A DNA stretch of 64,000 nucleotides from assembly GCF_000384315.1 (NCBI RefSeq), contig NZ_ARVW01000001.1, positions 186,001-250,000 of the forward strand, in the 5' to 3' direction. The position numbers and the translations under genes were made by a program. Shown in pieces: positions 25,202 to 33,913 of this stretch. Within the stretch, counting starts at the first letter, position 1. The number at the start of each line of letters is the position of its first letter. Under the pieces are notes generated by a model. The model was not told where the DNA came from and made no database searches. It saw only the letters and a list, made by a program, of their open reading frames with translations. The stretch comes from Amycolatopsis nigrescens CSC17Ta-90. GTDB lineage: Bacteria > Actinomycetota > Actinomycetes > Mycobacteriales > Pseudonocardiaceae.

Positions 25202-26192
25202 GCGCGGCGTCGATGAACTCGACGTCCACCGGGTTGGCGCCACCACCGGCGAAATGGCCCCACACCCCGGGAATCACGCGGTGCTCGGCATTCGCGATGT
25301 GCCGGCAGGCCCACGCCTCGTCCTCGGGCGGGAAGTACAGATCCTTCTCCGCCGGCAGCACGATCGCCTTCGCGGTGATCGAACGCAACGCGGCGACGGT
25401 GTCCCCGTCGAACCCCGGCGTCCGGCCGACGTCGGCGTGCTGCCAGGTCCAGAGCATGGTGAGCAGGTTGTTGGCGTCGCGGTCGTCGAGGAAGAACCCT
25501 TCCCAGAAGCCGACCAGGAAGTCCTCCAGCGAGCTGTAGCCCAGTTCGCGGTAGACCCGGTCCCAGTAGAACGCCTGGGAGAAGCCCCAGCCCGCGTACA
25601 CCCGCGCCGCCGCGCGCAGGCCCTTGACCGGCTGCTGCTCATACCAGCCACCGCGGAACGCGTCGTCGGCGGTGAGCGCGGCCTTGACGCCTTCGAGGAA
25701 GACCTTGTTGTGCTCGCTGGTCACCGAGGAGCCGCAGAACGGCGCGATCCGCCGCACCATTTCCGGATGGGACACCGCCCACTGGTAGGTCTGCCCGGCG
25801 CCCATCGACCAGCCGGTCACCAGCGGCAGGGTCCGGATGCCGAACCGCTCGGTGACCAGCCGGTGCTGGGCACGGACGTTGTCCGCCATGGTGACGTTCG
25901 GGAAGCGGGCCCGGTCGTACGGCGGCGGGGTGTTGCTCGGCGAGCTGGAAAGGCCGTTGCCGAGCATGTTCGGCACGATGATGAAGTACCTGGCCGGATC
26001 CAGCGCCATGCCCTCGCCGATCAGCCATTCGTTGTCCCAGTGCCGGCCCGAGTACCAGGTCGGGTAGACGATCGCGTTGCCCTTGTCCGCATCGAGCGTT
26101 CCGTAGGTCTGATACGCCAGCCGGGCACCGCGCAGCGTCGCGCCCTGTTGCAGAACGAAGTCACCGAGGTCGAAGATCTCGTGGTCGTGCAC
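25179..26192 (-). CDS. Alpha/beta hydrolase, homoserine O-acetyltransferase (MetX)-like
   Basis: 337 residues from GTG 26192, placed because GGAAGG lies 7 nt upstream; the frame stays open far beyond but crosses other genes. MetX-like features: FVLQQGATLRGARLAYQTYG at the start, NMLGNGLSSSPSN, nucleophile TGWSMGAGQTYQW, VLPAEKDLYFPP (acid) and VWGHFAGGG (base His). It lacks the full MetX lid and is probably a hydrolase or acyltransferase of unknown acceptor; related proteins are often annotated as homoserine acetyltransferase-like. No methionine genes are near. Confidence 0.82.
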   Translation of the reverse strand: MHDHEIFDLGDFVLQQGATLRGARLAYQTYGTLDADKGNAIVYPTWYSGRHWDNEWLIGEGMALDPARYFIIVPNMLGNGLSSSPSNTPPPYDRARFPNVTMADNVRAQHRLVTERFGIRTLPLVTGWSMGAGQTYQWAVSHPEMVRRIAPFCGSSVTSEHNKVFLEGVKAALTADDAFRGGWYEQQPVKGLRAAARVYAGWGFSQAFYWDRVYRELGYSSLEDFLVGFWEGFFLDDRDANNLLTMLWTWQHADVGRTPGFDGDTVAALRSITAKAIVLPAEKDLYFPPEDEAWACRHIANAEHRVIPGVWGHFAGGGANPVDVEFIDAALKELLAR

Positions 26193-26298
26193 CGCATCCA
26201 CCTTCCACGTGAAGAATGATCCTTTCCCGGACTCTAACCACCACAGGGCCGCGCGGGCCCGCGCATCGGACGGTCCGCGCCCGTGCGAAAATCGGAGA

Positions 26299-26643
26299 AT
26301 GCACGACAGCGGCGCCTTTCCCTTGCCGGCACCGGCCGGGGAGACCGGACGGACGTTCCATCCGGTCGCCCGGTGGGCCTGTGGCCTTGCCACGCTGGTG
26401 ACCTGCCTCTGGTTCTCCGCGGACATCGCCACCATCGCGATCGAAAGCGATCCCCTGGAGACAGCGGGCGCGAACGGGCAGTTCAACGTCGCCGAGCGGC
26501 AACTGATCGCCTCCGCCCTGTTCGGCGTGCTCGGGATCGGCGGATTCCGTACCTTTCTGCGCAAACAACCCGTGTCCGGCTGGCTACTGTGCGCCGCCGC
26601 CGCGCCTTTGTGGGGAACCGGCACCATTCTGGGCTGGTTCTGA
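26299..26643 (+). CDS. Small membrane protein, function unknown
   Basis: 114 residues from ATG 26299 with GGAG 4 nt before it. Three hydrophobic stretches: WACGLATLVTCLWFSADIAT, LIASALFGVLGIGGF, and GWLLCAAAAPLWGTGTILG. A polar loop (ESDPLETAGANGQFNVAERQ) separates the first two. No family recognised. It precedes the hemerythrin gene by 53 bp in the same direction. Confidence 0.6.
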   Translation: MHDSGAFPLPAPAGETGRTFHPVARWACGLATLVTCLWFSADIATIAIESDPLETAGANGQFNVAERQLIASALFGVLGIGGFRTFLRKQPVSGWLLCAAAAPLWGTGTILGWF

Positions 26644-26696
26644 GCCCGAACCTTCGCCTGGGCCCTGGCGTGGAACCGTCCGAACCTAGGAGAAGC

Positions 26697-27224
26697 ATGG
26701 CCGCGAGTTTCGAGGCGAGCAGCCGCCTCACCGCCTTCGGCAACCAGTTGATCGAAGTGCACATCTGGCTTCGCGAGCAGTTGGAAGACCTCCGGGACAA
26801 CGTCGACGCCTATTTCGACGGCCGGGGCCTGCCGCCGCGGGACCTCCGGGTGCACTGCCTGTCCTTCTGCACCGCCCTGACCCGCCACCACACCGGCGAA
26901 GACCGCGGCGCGTTCCCGGTGATCGCCGAGGAGTTCCCCGAACTGCGCCAGGTGATCACCGAGCTGAAGACCGACCACAACCGGATCGACTGGATACTGG
27001 GCAGCCTGGAGAAACTGCTCCGCGACCTCCCGGATGACCCGGACGCGGCGACGGCGGCGCGCGTGCGGGCCGAACTGGAGGGCCTGTCGGCGATCATGGA
27101 GACGCATTTCACCTACGAGGAGAAGAAGCTGATCTCCGTGCTCAACTCGATGAACGTGCCGCAGTGGCGTGCGGACCGGCCCGACTTCCTGCTCTCCGGG
27201 CAGGACGACCACGACGAGCAGTAG
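26697..27224 (+). CDS. Hemerythrin-domain protein
   Basis: 175 residues from ATG 26697 with AGGAGAAGC just before it. Four-helix hemerythrin fold: VHIWLREQLEDL (first His), LTRHHTGEDRGAFPVIAEEF (HHxxED block), LKTDHNRIDWIL, and METHFTYEEKKLISVL (HxxxEEK). The His/Glu set suits a di-iron site. In actinobacteria such proteins handle oxygen, NO or peroxide signalling. A mycoredoxin-like gene follows after 27 bp, so a redox function is likely. Confidence 0.9.
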   Translation: MAASFEASSRLTAFGNQLIEVHIWLREQLEDLRDNVDAYFDGRGLPPRDLRVHCLSFCTALTRHHTGEDRGAFPVIAEEFPELRQVITELKTDHNRIDWILGSLEKLLRDLPDDPDAATAARVRAELEGLSAIMETHFTYEEKKLISVLNSMNVPQWRADRPDFLLSGQDDHDEQ

Positions 27225-27251
27225 CCCTAACCGTCCACTGTGGAGGCCAAA

Positions 27252-27590
27252 GTGAGTACAGAGCAGCCGGCAACCGGGCAGGGCATCACGGCGATCGACG
27301 TCTACTGGCGTCCTGGCTGCCCGTTCTGCATGGCGCTGGCGCGCCCGCTGCGCCGCAGCGGGCTGCCGGTGCGGGAGTTCAACATCTGGGAAGATCCCGA
27401 GGCCGCGGCCAGGGTGCGCTCGGTCGCGGACGGCAACGAAACCGTGCCGACGGTGTTCATCGGGCCGCACGCCATGGTGAACCCGAGCTTCGGTCAGCTG
27501 GAGTCCGCGGTGCGCGAGCACGCACCCGAGTTGCTCGACGCGGCGCAGCCCGTCCGCCGCGGTTTCTGGCCGTTCCGCCGCGCTCGGTGA
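27252..27590 (+). CDS. Mycoredoxin (glutaredoxin-like, CPFC)
   Basis: 112 residues from GTG 27252, with GGAGG in front. Thioredoxin fold with IDVYWRPGCPFCMALARPL (active-site CPFC), NIWEDPEAAARVR, and TVPTVFIGPHAMVNPS (cis-Pro TVPT). This is the Mrx1 pattern; mycoredoxins reduce mycothiol mixed disulfides. A basic FWPFRRAR tail ends the protein. Pairs with the hemerythrin gene upstream. Confidence 0.88.
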   Translation: MSTEQPATGQGITAIDVYWRPGCPFCMALARPLRRSGLPVREFNIWEDPEAAARVRSVADGNETVPTVFIGPHAMVNPSFGQLESAVREHAPELLDAAQPVRRGFWPFRRAR

Positions 27591-27877
27591 GCGGCCAGGA
27601 ACTCCGCGTCAGGCAGCGGAATCCGGGCACCCGAAAAAGGAATACACTTTTACCGGAGAACTGTTCGAACGCGGACACGAGCACCACCGAGCTCGCCTGC
27701 CCGTCGTCGAAACTCGTTGGACAGGCACCACTTCACCGCCGTATACACTGATCAAGACGGCCGCATCATCGCCGACGCCGGGTTCCCCCGGCCATCGGCG
27801 GGGTAGCGGCACGCGTCGAGCAGCGCCGCTCGGCGGCGCCATCTCCCCGCTACCCCGATTCCGTGAGGTACCCACCC

Positions 27878-29365
27878 ATGTCCACCCCCACGACCGACAC
27901 GACCACCGCCGACCGCGAGGCACCACCGCCGCGGTCCGGTCCGCTGATCGCCGTGCTGGTCGTCTCCGCGTTCGTGATGATCCTCAACGAGACCGTGCTC
28001 AGCGTCGCGTTGCGGGACCTCACCGTCGACCTCGGCGTCTCGACCACCACGGTGCAGTGGCTGACCAGCGGCTTCCTGCTGACCATGGCGGTGGTCATCC
28101 CGACCACCGGGTTCCTGCTCGAACGCTTCACCCCGCGCCAGGTCTTCCTCACCTCGCTGACCCTGTTCAGCCTCGGCACCCTGGTCAGCGGGCTCGCACC
28201 GGGCTTCGGGATGCTGCTGGCCGGCCGGGTCGTGCAGGCCTGCGGTACCGCCGTGATGCTGCCGCTGCTGATGACCTCGGTGATGCGGCTGGTGCCGGCG
28301 CACCGGCGCGGCGCGACGATGGGCACGATCACCATCGTGATCGCCGTCGCCCCGGCGATCGGGCCGACGATCGGTGGCGCGGTGCTGTCTTCGCTGGACT
28401 GGCGCTGGATGTTCTGGATCGTGCTGCCGCTGGCGGTGGCCGCGCTGGCCATCGGAGCGGCCTGGTTCCGGCTGGAGAGCCAGACCCGCGCGGTGCCGCT
28501 GGACCTGCCGTCGGTGCTGCTGTCCGCGGTCGGGTTCGGCGGGGTGCTCTACGGCCTGTCCACGGTCGGCGAGTCCGCCGGCGGGACCCATCCGGTGCCG
28601 CCATGGGCCTCGATCACGGCGGGAGTCGTCGCGCTCGCGGTATTCGCGTGGCGCCAGACCCGGTTGCAGCGCGACGACCGCGCGCTGCTCGACCTGCGCC
28701 CGTTCACCCACCGCAGCTTCGTCGTCGCACTGGTGCTGACCGCGCTGCTGTTCGTGTGCCTGCTCGGCGTCGCGACCATCATGCTGCCGCTGTACCTGCA
28801 GACCGTGCTGCACACCAGCACCTTCGTCAGCGGCCTTGCCGTGCTACCGGGCGGACTGGCGCTCGGCCTGCTCGGCCGCCCGGTCGGGGCGCTGTTCGAT
28901 CGGTTCGGCGCCAGGCCGCTGGTGATCCCCGGCGCGGTGGCGATGGCGGTGTCGGTGTGGTTGTTCGCCGCGCTCGGCCCCGGCTCGCCGCTGGCCGCGG
29001 TGATCGCCATCCACGTCCTGCTGATGGCCGGCCTCGGCTTCATGATGACCCCGCTGATGACCGAGTCGCTCGGCGTGCTGCCCGATCACCTTTATTCGCA
29101 CGGCAGCGCGATCCTGGCCACCCTCCAGCAGGTCGCCGGCGCGTTCGGCACGGCGGTCTTCGTCAGCGTGGCCACCCTCGGCAGCGCCGACCCGTCCGGC
29201 AGCCCGGACGCGAGCGGGTTGCGCACCGCGTTCATCGTCGCCGGCGTCGTCGGTGTGTTCGCGGTGATCGCGTCGCTGTTCATCCGCCGCACCCCGGCCA
29301 CCGAATCCACCGTGCCCACCGAAGCCAGCGAATCCACCGAGGTGGCCGACGCGGTCAGCTCCTGA
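27878..29365 (+). CDS. MFS exporter, DHA2 family (MDR/lincomycin-resistance-like)
   Basis: 495 residues. Helix 1 carries SAFVMILNETVLSVALRDLT; helix 2-3 shows IPTTGFLLERFTPRQVFLTS, the LmrB/MdtD-type variant of motif A; motif C-like sequence is AGRVVQACGTAVMLPLLM. About 14 membrane segments and a hydrophilic Thr/Glu-rich tail. The stop abuts the convergent TetR gene (29366). It has no regulator of its own upstream; a 287-bp gap (27591-27877) separates it from the mycoredoxin gene and shows no obvious operator. Confidence 0.88.
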   Translation: MSTPTTDTTTADREAPPPRSGPLIAVLVVSAFVMILNETVLSVALRDLTVDLGVSTTTVQWLTSGFLLTMAVVIPTTGFLLERFTPRQVFLTSLTLFSLGTLVSGLAPGFGMLLAGRVVQACGTAVMLPLLMTSVMRLVPAHRRGATMGTITIVIAVAPAIGPTIGGAVLSSLDWRWMFWIVLPLAVAALAIGAAWFRLESQTRAVPLDLPSVLLSAVGFGGVLYGLSTVGESAGGTHPVPPWASITAGVVALAVFAWRQTRLQRDDRALLDLRPFTHRSFVVALVLTALLFVCLLGVATIMLPLYLQTVLHTSTFVSGLAVLPGGLALGLLGRPVGALFDRFGARPLVIPGAVAMAVSVWLFAALGPGSPLAAVIAIHVLLMAGLGFMMTPLMTESLGVLPDHLYSHGSAILATLQQVAGAFGTAVFVSVATLGSADPSGSPDASGLRTAFIVAGVVGVFAVIASLFIRRTPATESTVPTEASESTEVADAVSS

Positions 29366-30004
29366 TCAGCGGTCGAGGCCGGATACGAGCGCGTCCAGGC
29401 CGTCTTTGATCGACTCCAGGCTGTTGCCCTCTTCGTGGCGCTGGAGGGTGAACAGGCCGGCGGCCAGCGGAGCGAGCAGCGCGTCGGCCAGGTAGTCGGC
29501 CCGCGTTCGCCGGCCGGCCTCGGTGAGCAGGGCGGCGAGGTGCTGCCGGTGCACCTCGTACGGCCCGGTGCGGAAGCGCCGGCCGGGTGTCATGGTCGCT
29601 TCGGCCGCCGCCATCAGCGGGGCGTAGGTATCCAGGACGTCGGCGTACGCGTGCAGGAAGGCGCGAATGCGCTCGGGCGCCGGGGCGCCCGGTCCCAGCG
29701 GCGGCGGCCCGGCCCGCATGGCGTCCTGGAGCTGCTGTTCGCGGTGGATCATCAGCGCCTCCACCAAACCGCCCTGGTCGCCGAAGCGCCGGTAGACGGT
29801 GCCGACCCCCACGTCCGCCGCGGCGGCCACCGCGTTCATCGACAGTGCGGCCACCCCGCGGGAGTTGACCAGCGACTCGGCCACGGCGAGTAGTTCGGCG
29901 TGGGTCTTCGCGGCGTTGGCCCGTTCCCGAGCCGGTCTTTCCGGCGGTTCCGGTGACTTGGACGCCTTGGGCAAGTTGGGCAAGTTGGGCACTGCCACCT
30001 CCAC
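29366..30004 (-). CDS. TetR-family regulator of the adjacent DHA2/FMN-reductase operon
   Basis: 212 residues. A low-complexity N-terminal stretch (NLPNLPKASKSPEPPERPAR) precedes the HTH: ELLAVAESLVNSRGVAALSM, then NAVAAAADVGVGTVYRRFGD, with GTVYRRF as recognition helix. The C-terminal domain is of the TetR_C_33-like type. Divergent from MFS gene 30079 across a 74-bp spacer filled by a 20-bp perfect inverted repeat. A tandem CTTGCCCAA repeat encodes the NLPNLP segment. Confidence 0.9.
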   Translation of the reverse strand: MEVAVPNLPNLPKASKSPEPPERPARERANAAKTHAELLAVAESLVNSRGVAALSMNAVAAAADVGVGTVYRRFGDQGGLVEALMIHREQQLQDAMRAGPPPLGPGAPAPERIRAFLHAYADVLDTYAPLMAAAEATMTPGRRFRTGPYEVHRQHLAALLTEAGRRTRADYLADALLAPLAAGLFTLQRHEEGNSLESIKDGLDALVSGLDR

Positions 30005-30013
30005 GGCTTGACA

Positions 30014-30067
30014 AAACGGATAGCTATCAGCTTACCTGGTCGACAGGAAGCTGATAGCTATCCGTTT
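30014..30067. promoter_or_regulatory. Double operator: 20-bp perfect inverted repeat with internal palindromes
   Basis: AAACGGATAGCTATCAGCTT (30014-30033) and its perfect complement (30048-30067) are spaced by 14 bp. Each arm itself contains the palindrome GATAGCTATC, so each arm is a full TetR-dimer site. The element sits between divergent TetR and MFS genes, and the right arm ends 11 bp before the GTG at 30079. Confidence 0.8.
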
Positions 30068-30078
30068 GGAGGTGTGTC

Positions 30079-31440
30079 GTGGGCCGTGCCCTGCCGGTGC
30101 TGTGCGCGGCGCAGTTCATGGTCGTGCTGGACGCGACGATCGTGACCGTCGCCCTGCCCACCGTCGGTGCCGAGCTCGGGTTCACCGAATCCGGTCTCCA
30201 GTACGTGATCTCCTTGTACGCGCTCAGTTTCGGGGCGCTGCTGCTCAGCGCCGGGCGGCTGGCCGACCGGCTCGGCCGCCGCCGGACGCTGGTCGCGGGC
30301 CTGGCCGCGTTCACCGTCGCGTCGCTCGCCTGCGGCCTCGCCGTCAGCGGCGAAATGCTGCTGGTGGCCCGGTTCGCGCAGGGAGCCGGGGCCGCGCTGG
30401 TGTCGGCGGCCGCGCTCGCGCTGGTGCTGACGGTCTTCCCCGACCCCCGCGGGCGGGCGCGAGCACTCGGCGCGTGGGGCGCGGTCGGCGGTGCGGCGGG
30501 CGACTCCGGGCTGCTGGTCGGCGGCGCGCTGACCGACACCGCCGGCTGGCGCTGGGTCTTCCTGATCAACGTGCCGGCCGGGCTGTGGGCCGGACTGCGC
30601 GCGGGCCGGGTGCTGAGCGAGTCACGAGGACCGCGGCAGGCTCCCGACCTCGCCGGCTCGGCGCTGTCCGTGGCCGGGCTGGGGACGCTGATCGTGGGGC
30701 TGACCCGCGCTACCGAGCCGGGCACCACGGCCGTCTCGACCATCGCCACCTTGGCCGCCGCGGTGGTCCTGCTGGTCGCTTTCGCGGTGCGCCAGACCAG
30801 GGTGTCGAACCCGCTCCTGCCACCGCGACTGCTGGCCGCACCCGGTACCGGGCTCGCCAACGCGGCCATGCTCGTCCTCGCCGGCGTGGTGGCCACCGCG
30901 CTGTTCTTCACCACGCTCTACGTCCAGCGAACGCTCGGGCTGAGTCCACTGCTCACCGGTCTCGGTTTCCTCCCCAACAGCGCGCTGGTGCTCGCCGGGT
31001 CGGCGCTGGCCGCGCGGTTGGTCCCGGCGCTGGGGGCACGTCGCGTGCTGACGGCGGGGCTGGCACTGACCGGGCTCGGTTCGGCGCTGCTCGGGATGTT
31101 CGCCAGACCGGACGGTGACTACTGGGGAACCGTGCTGCCGGGCTTCGCGCTGAGCGGTTTCGGCCTCGGGATCGCCTTCGTCGCCGCGACCGTCGGCGCC
31201 ACCGCGAACGTCACCGACGACGACCGGGGAGTCGCCTCCGGTGTGGTGAACACCGCGCAGCAGATCGGTTTCGCCCTGGGCATCGCCGTGCTCACCACGG
31301 TCGCTTCGGCCGTCACCGCACACGCCGGCTCCGTCATCTCCGGCTACCGGGCCGGGCACCTCACCGGCACCGCGCTCGCCGCCGGCACCGCTGTCGTCGT
31401 GCTGGCCGCCGGCCACCGATCAGGAAAGGACCTGTTGTGA
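30079..31440 (+). CDS. MFS exporter, DHA2 family
   Basis: 453 residues from GTG 30079, with GGAGG 6-10 nt upstream (30068-30072). Motifs: QFMVVLDATIVTVALPTVGA (helix 1), AGRLADRLGRRRTLVAGLAA (motif A), and ARFAQGAGAALVSAAALALV (motif C-like). About 14 membrane segments. The stop overlaps the next gene's GTG (GTGA), so it is translationally coupled to an FMN reductase. Predicted to be repressed by TetR 29366-30004. Confidence 0.9.
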   Translation: MGRALPVLCAAQFMVVLDATIVTVALPTVGAELGFTESGLQYVISLYALSFGALLLSAGRLADRLGRRRTLVAGLAAFTVASLACGLAVSGEMLLVARFAQGAGAALVSAAALALVLTVFPDPRGRARALGAWGAVGGAAGDSGLLVGGALTDTAGWRWVFLINVPAGLWAGLRAGRVLSESRGPRQAPDLAGSALSVAGLGTLIVGLTRATEPGTTAVSTIATLAAAVVLLVAFAVRQTRVSNPLLPPRLLAAPGTGLANAAMLVLAGVVATALFFTTLYVQRTLGLSPLLTGLGFLPNSALVLAGSALAARLVPALGARRVLTAGLALTGLGSALLGMFARPDGDYWGTVLPGFALSGFGLGIAFVAATVGATANVTDDDRGVASGVVNTAQQIGFALGIAVLTTVASAVTAHAGSVISGYRAGHLTGTALAAGTAVVVLAAGHRSGKDLL

Positions 31441-32030
31441 ACCCAAATCCCGTACGCATCGGCATCATCACCGCCAGCACCCGAGAAGGCCGGTTCGGCC
31501 CGGTCGTCGCCCGCTGGTTCACCGACCGGGCCGGCCGGCGTGCCGACCTCACGATCGACTCGATCGACCTCGCCGAAGTGCCGCTCCCGGTCGTGCACCA
31601 GGCACACCCGGTGACCACCGGCGAGTACCCCTCCGCCGACGTGCGCGCCTTCGCCGAGCGCATCGGGAACGCCGACGCGTACGTCATCGTCACGCCCGAG
31701 TACAACCACAGCTTCCCGGCGTCGCTCAAGCTCGCCATCGACTCCGTCTACCTGGAATGGCAGGCGAAACCGGTCGGCTTCGTCTCGTACGGCGGGTTCG
31801 CCGGTGGGCTGCGGGCGGTCGAACCGTTGCGCTGCGTCTTCGCCGAACTGCACGCCGCGACGATCCGGGAAACCGTCAGCTTCTACCTTGCGCCGCAACA
31901 GTTCGACGAGCACGGCGAACCCCACGACCGGGCCGGCACCGACGCCGCCGCGACCGCCCTGCTGGACCAGCTCACCTGGTGGGCGAAGGCGCTGCGCCAC
32001 GCCCGCGCCGAAAGCCCCTACCCCGGCTAG
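31437..32030 (+). CDS. NADPH-dependent FMN reductase family protein
   Basis: 197 residues, flavodoxin-like. Phosphate loop IITASTREGRFGPVVARWF, middle VIVTPEYNHSFPASLKLAID (the conserved PEYN..P.LK block), then GFVSYGGFAGGLRAVEPLR. Reduces quinones, azo compounds or free FMN with NADPH. Its GTG start overlaps the stop of the DHA2 exporter gene, suggesting a detoxification module that reduces and pumps out the same class of compound, with TetR as sensor. Confidence 0.88.
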   Translation: MNPNPVRIGIITASTREGRFGPVVARWFTDRAGRRADLTIDSIDLAEVPLPVVHQAHPVTTGEYPSADVRAFAERIGNADAYVIVTPEYNHSFPASLKLAIDSVYLEWQAKPVGFVSYGGFAGGLRAVEPLRCVFAELHAATIRETVSFYLAPQQFDEHGEPHDRAGTDAAATALLDQLTWWAKALRHARAESPYPG

Positions 32031-32096
32031 GCACGCCGGTCGCGATCCGGCTGTCGGAGTCGAAAGTGGACGCCCCCGACCGGCCATCGCGAGTAC

Positions 32097-32115
32097 TTAG
32101 TTTAGGCTACCCTCA
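32097..32115 (+). promoter_or_regulatory. IdeR/DmdR-type iron box over the promoter and start codon of the siderophore importer
   Basis: The 19-mer TTAGTTTAGGCTACCCTCA matches the IdeR/DtxR consensus TTAGGTTAGGCTAACCTAA at 16 of 19 positions. It includes a -10-like TAGGCT (32103-32108) that ends 6 nt before the ATG at 32115, so the mRNA may be leaderless and the iron-bound repressor would cover -10, start site and start codon together. Confidence 0.75.
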
Positions 32116-32930
32116 TGCCTGCGGAAGACGTGCTGCTCGACGGCCATGACCTGGTCCTGGCGCATCACGAACAAGCCGTGGTGGAAGGCGTATCCCTCGA
32201 GCTTCGCACCGGCACCGTGACGGCGCTGGTCGGCCCCAACGGCTCCGGCAAGTCGACGCTCCTGCGCTCCCTGGCCCGCCTGCACCGGCCCCGCGAGGGC
32301 AAGGTGCGGCTCGGCGACCGGGCCGTCTGGGGGCCGAACGCGTTGTCCGGCAAGGAGTTCGCCCGCAACGTAACGCTGCTCACCCAGCAGCGCCCCACCC
32401 CCACCGGGGTTTCCGTCCGCGACGTCGTCTCCTACGGCCGCTACCCGTACCGCTCCGGCTGGCGCGGGATGGACACCGACGGGGCCGAGGCGATCCGCCG
32501 GGCGATGGAGCTGACCGGCGTGACCGCGATGGCCGAACGGGGTGTGGACGAGCTGTCGGGCGGCGAGCTACAGCGGGTGTGGCTGGCGTCCTGCCTCGCG
32601 CAGCAGACCTCGGTGCTGCTGCTCGACGAGCCAACCAACCATCTCGACCTGCGCTACCAGGTGGAGATCCTGGATGTGGTCCGCGATCTGGCCGACGAAG
32701 GCGTCGCGGTCGGTGTGGTGCTGCACGACCTCGACCACGCGGCGATCATCGCCGACCACGTCGTGCTGCTGGGCGAGGGAAGGATCATGGCCTCCGGCGG
32801 CATCGGGCAGGTGCTCACCGCCGAACACCTCTCGCTGGCCTACGGCGTAACCGTCCATGTCGCGAACGACCCGGTCACGGGCGCGATCCACTGCAGGCCA
32901 CTCGGGCGGCACACGCCCCGGCCCGCCTGA
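32115..32930 (+). CDS. Siderophore ABC transporter ATP-binding protein (FecE/FhuC type)
   Basis: 271 residues. Walker A GPNGSGKST, Q-loop LLTQQRPTP, signature LSGGELQRVW, Walker B VLLLDEPTNHLD, H-loop VLHDLDHA. Typical of iron-siderophore importers, with the short helical domain RYPYRSGW. First gene of a three-gene operon (ATPase, lipoprotein, fused permease) under the iron box. The ATG at 32115 overlaps the box and appears leaderless. Confidence 0.93.
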   Translation: MPAEDVLLDGHDLVLAHHEQAVVEGVSLELRTGTVTALVGPNGSGKSTLLRSLARLHRPREGKVRLGDRAVWGPNALSGKEFARNVTLLTQQRPTPTGVSVRDVVSYGRYPYRSGWRGMDTDGAEAIRRAMELTGVTAMAERGVDELSGGELQRVWLASCLAQQTSVLLLDEPTNHLDLRYQVEILDVVRDLADEGVAVGVVLHDLDHAAIIADHVVLLGEGRIMASGGIGQVLTAEHLSLAYGVTVHVANDPVTGAIHCRPLGRHTPRPA

Positions 32931-32947
32931 GAAAACCAGGAAGAAGC

Positions 32948-33913
32948 ATGCGCGTACTGACCCCTGCCCTGATCGCGGCGGCGATCCTGCTGTCGGCCTG
33001 CGGGACCACCGAAACCCCGGCGTCCGCGCCGAGCGAGAGCGCCGGCGCCCCGGTGACGGTGATCGACTCGCGCGGTAAGGCCGTCAACCTCAAGGCCCCC
33101 GCGAAACGCGTGGTGGTGCTGGAATGGGGCGAGACCGAGATGGTCACCTCGCTCGGGGTGATGCCGGTCGGCGCCGCGGACACCGCGGGCTACAACACCT
33201 GGGACAAGACCGCCCCGCTCACCGCGGAGGTCAAGGACGTCGGCAAGCGCAACGAGCCCAGCGTGGACGCGATCGTCGGGCTGAACCCCGAGGTGGTCAT
33301 CATGGCCGCCGAGCGCGACTCGACCCTGGTGCCGCAGCTGGAGAAGTACGTGCCGGTCGTGGTCACCAAGTCCAGCGACGCGAGCCGCAACCTGGACCGG
33401 CTGCGCGAGGACGTCGAGCTGATCGCGAAGACCGTCGGCAAGGAGGCCGAAGCTGGCCGCCTGCTGTCCGAAATGGACACCAAGCTCGCGGACGGCAGGA
33501 AGGCCGTCGAGGCCAAGGGCGCCACCGGCACGCCGTTCCTGATGGCCGACGGCTGGCTGGAGGGCAGCACGGTCAGCATCCGCCCGTTCGGCAAGGGTTC
33601 CCTGGTCTCCGACATCGCCGAGGCCGTGGGCATGCGCAACGCCTGGACCGGTCAGGTCGACCCGCAGTGGGGCCTCGGCCAGACCGACGTCGAGGGCCTG
33701 ACCGCGATCACCGACCCGAAAACCATGCTGTTCTACAGCGCCTCCGAAGAGGACGTGTTCAGCACCGGGCTGGCGCAGAACCCGGTGTGGCAGCGGCTGC
33801 CGTTCGTGACCTCGAACAAGATCACCAAGCTGGCGCCGGGCACCTGGATCTTCGGTGGCCCCAAGTCCGTCATCGGCATCGCCGACCAGTTCGCGAAGGC
33901 CGCCACCGCCTGA
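32948..33913 (+). CDS. Iron-siderophore substrate-binding lipoprotein (FecB/FhuD type)
   Basis: 321 residues from ATG 32948, 17 bp after the ATPase gene. Lipobox LLSAC (Cys at about residue 18) after a hydrophobic signal, then a Thr/Ser/Pro linker. The periplasmic-binding fold starts with TVIDSRGKAVNLKAPAKRVV; GLNPEVVIM and ITDPKTMLFY are the usual hinge-flanking strands of type-III binding proteins. Probably binds a ferric hydroxamate- or catecholate-type siderophore; the ligand cannot be told. Confidence 0.9.
   Translation: MRVLTPALIAAAILLSACGTTETPASAPSESAGAPVTVIDSRGKAVNLKAPAKRVVVLEWGETEMVTSLGVMPVGAADTAGYNTWDKTAPLTAEVKDVGKRNEPSVDAIVGLNPEVVIMAAERDSTLVPQLEKYVPVVVTKSSDASRNLDRLREDVELIAKTVGKEAEAGRLLSEMDTKLADGRKAVEAKGATGTPFLMADGWLEGSTVSIRPFGKGSLVSDIAEAVGMRNAWTGQVDPQWGLGQTDVEGLTAITDPKTMLFYSASEEDVFSTGLAQNPVWQRLPFVTSNKITKLAPGTWIFGGPKSVIGIADQFAKAATA

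Noticed and set aside
25179-27521. 780-codon minus frame that would join the MetX-like hydrolase to an N-terminal extension
   Set aside because: The extension lies opposite the hemerythrin and membrane-protein genes, and the family start plus ribosome binding site is at 26192.
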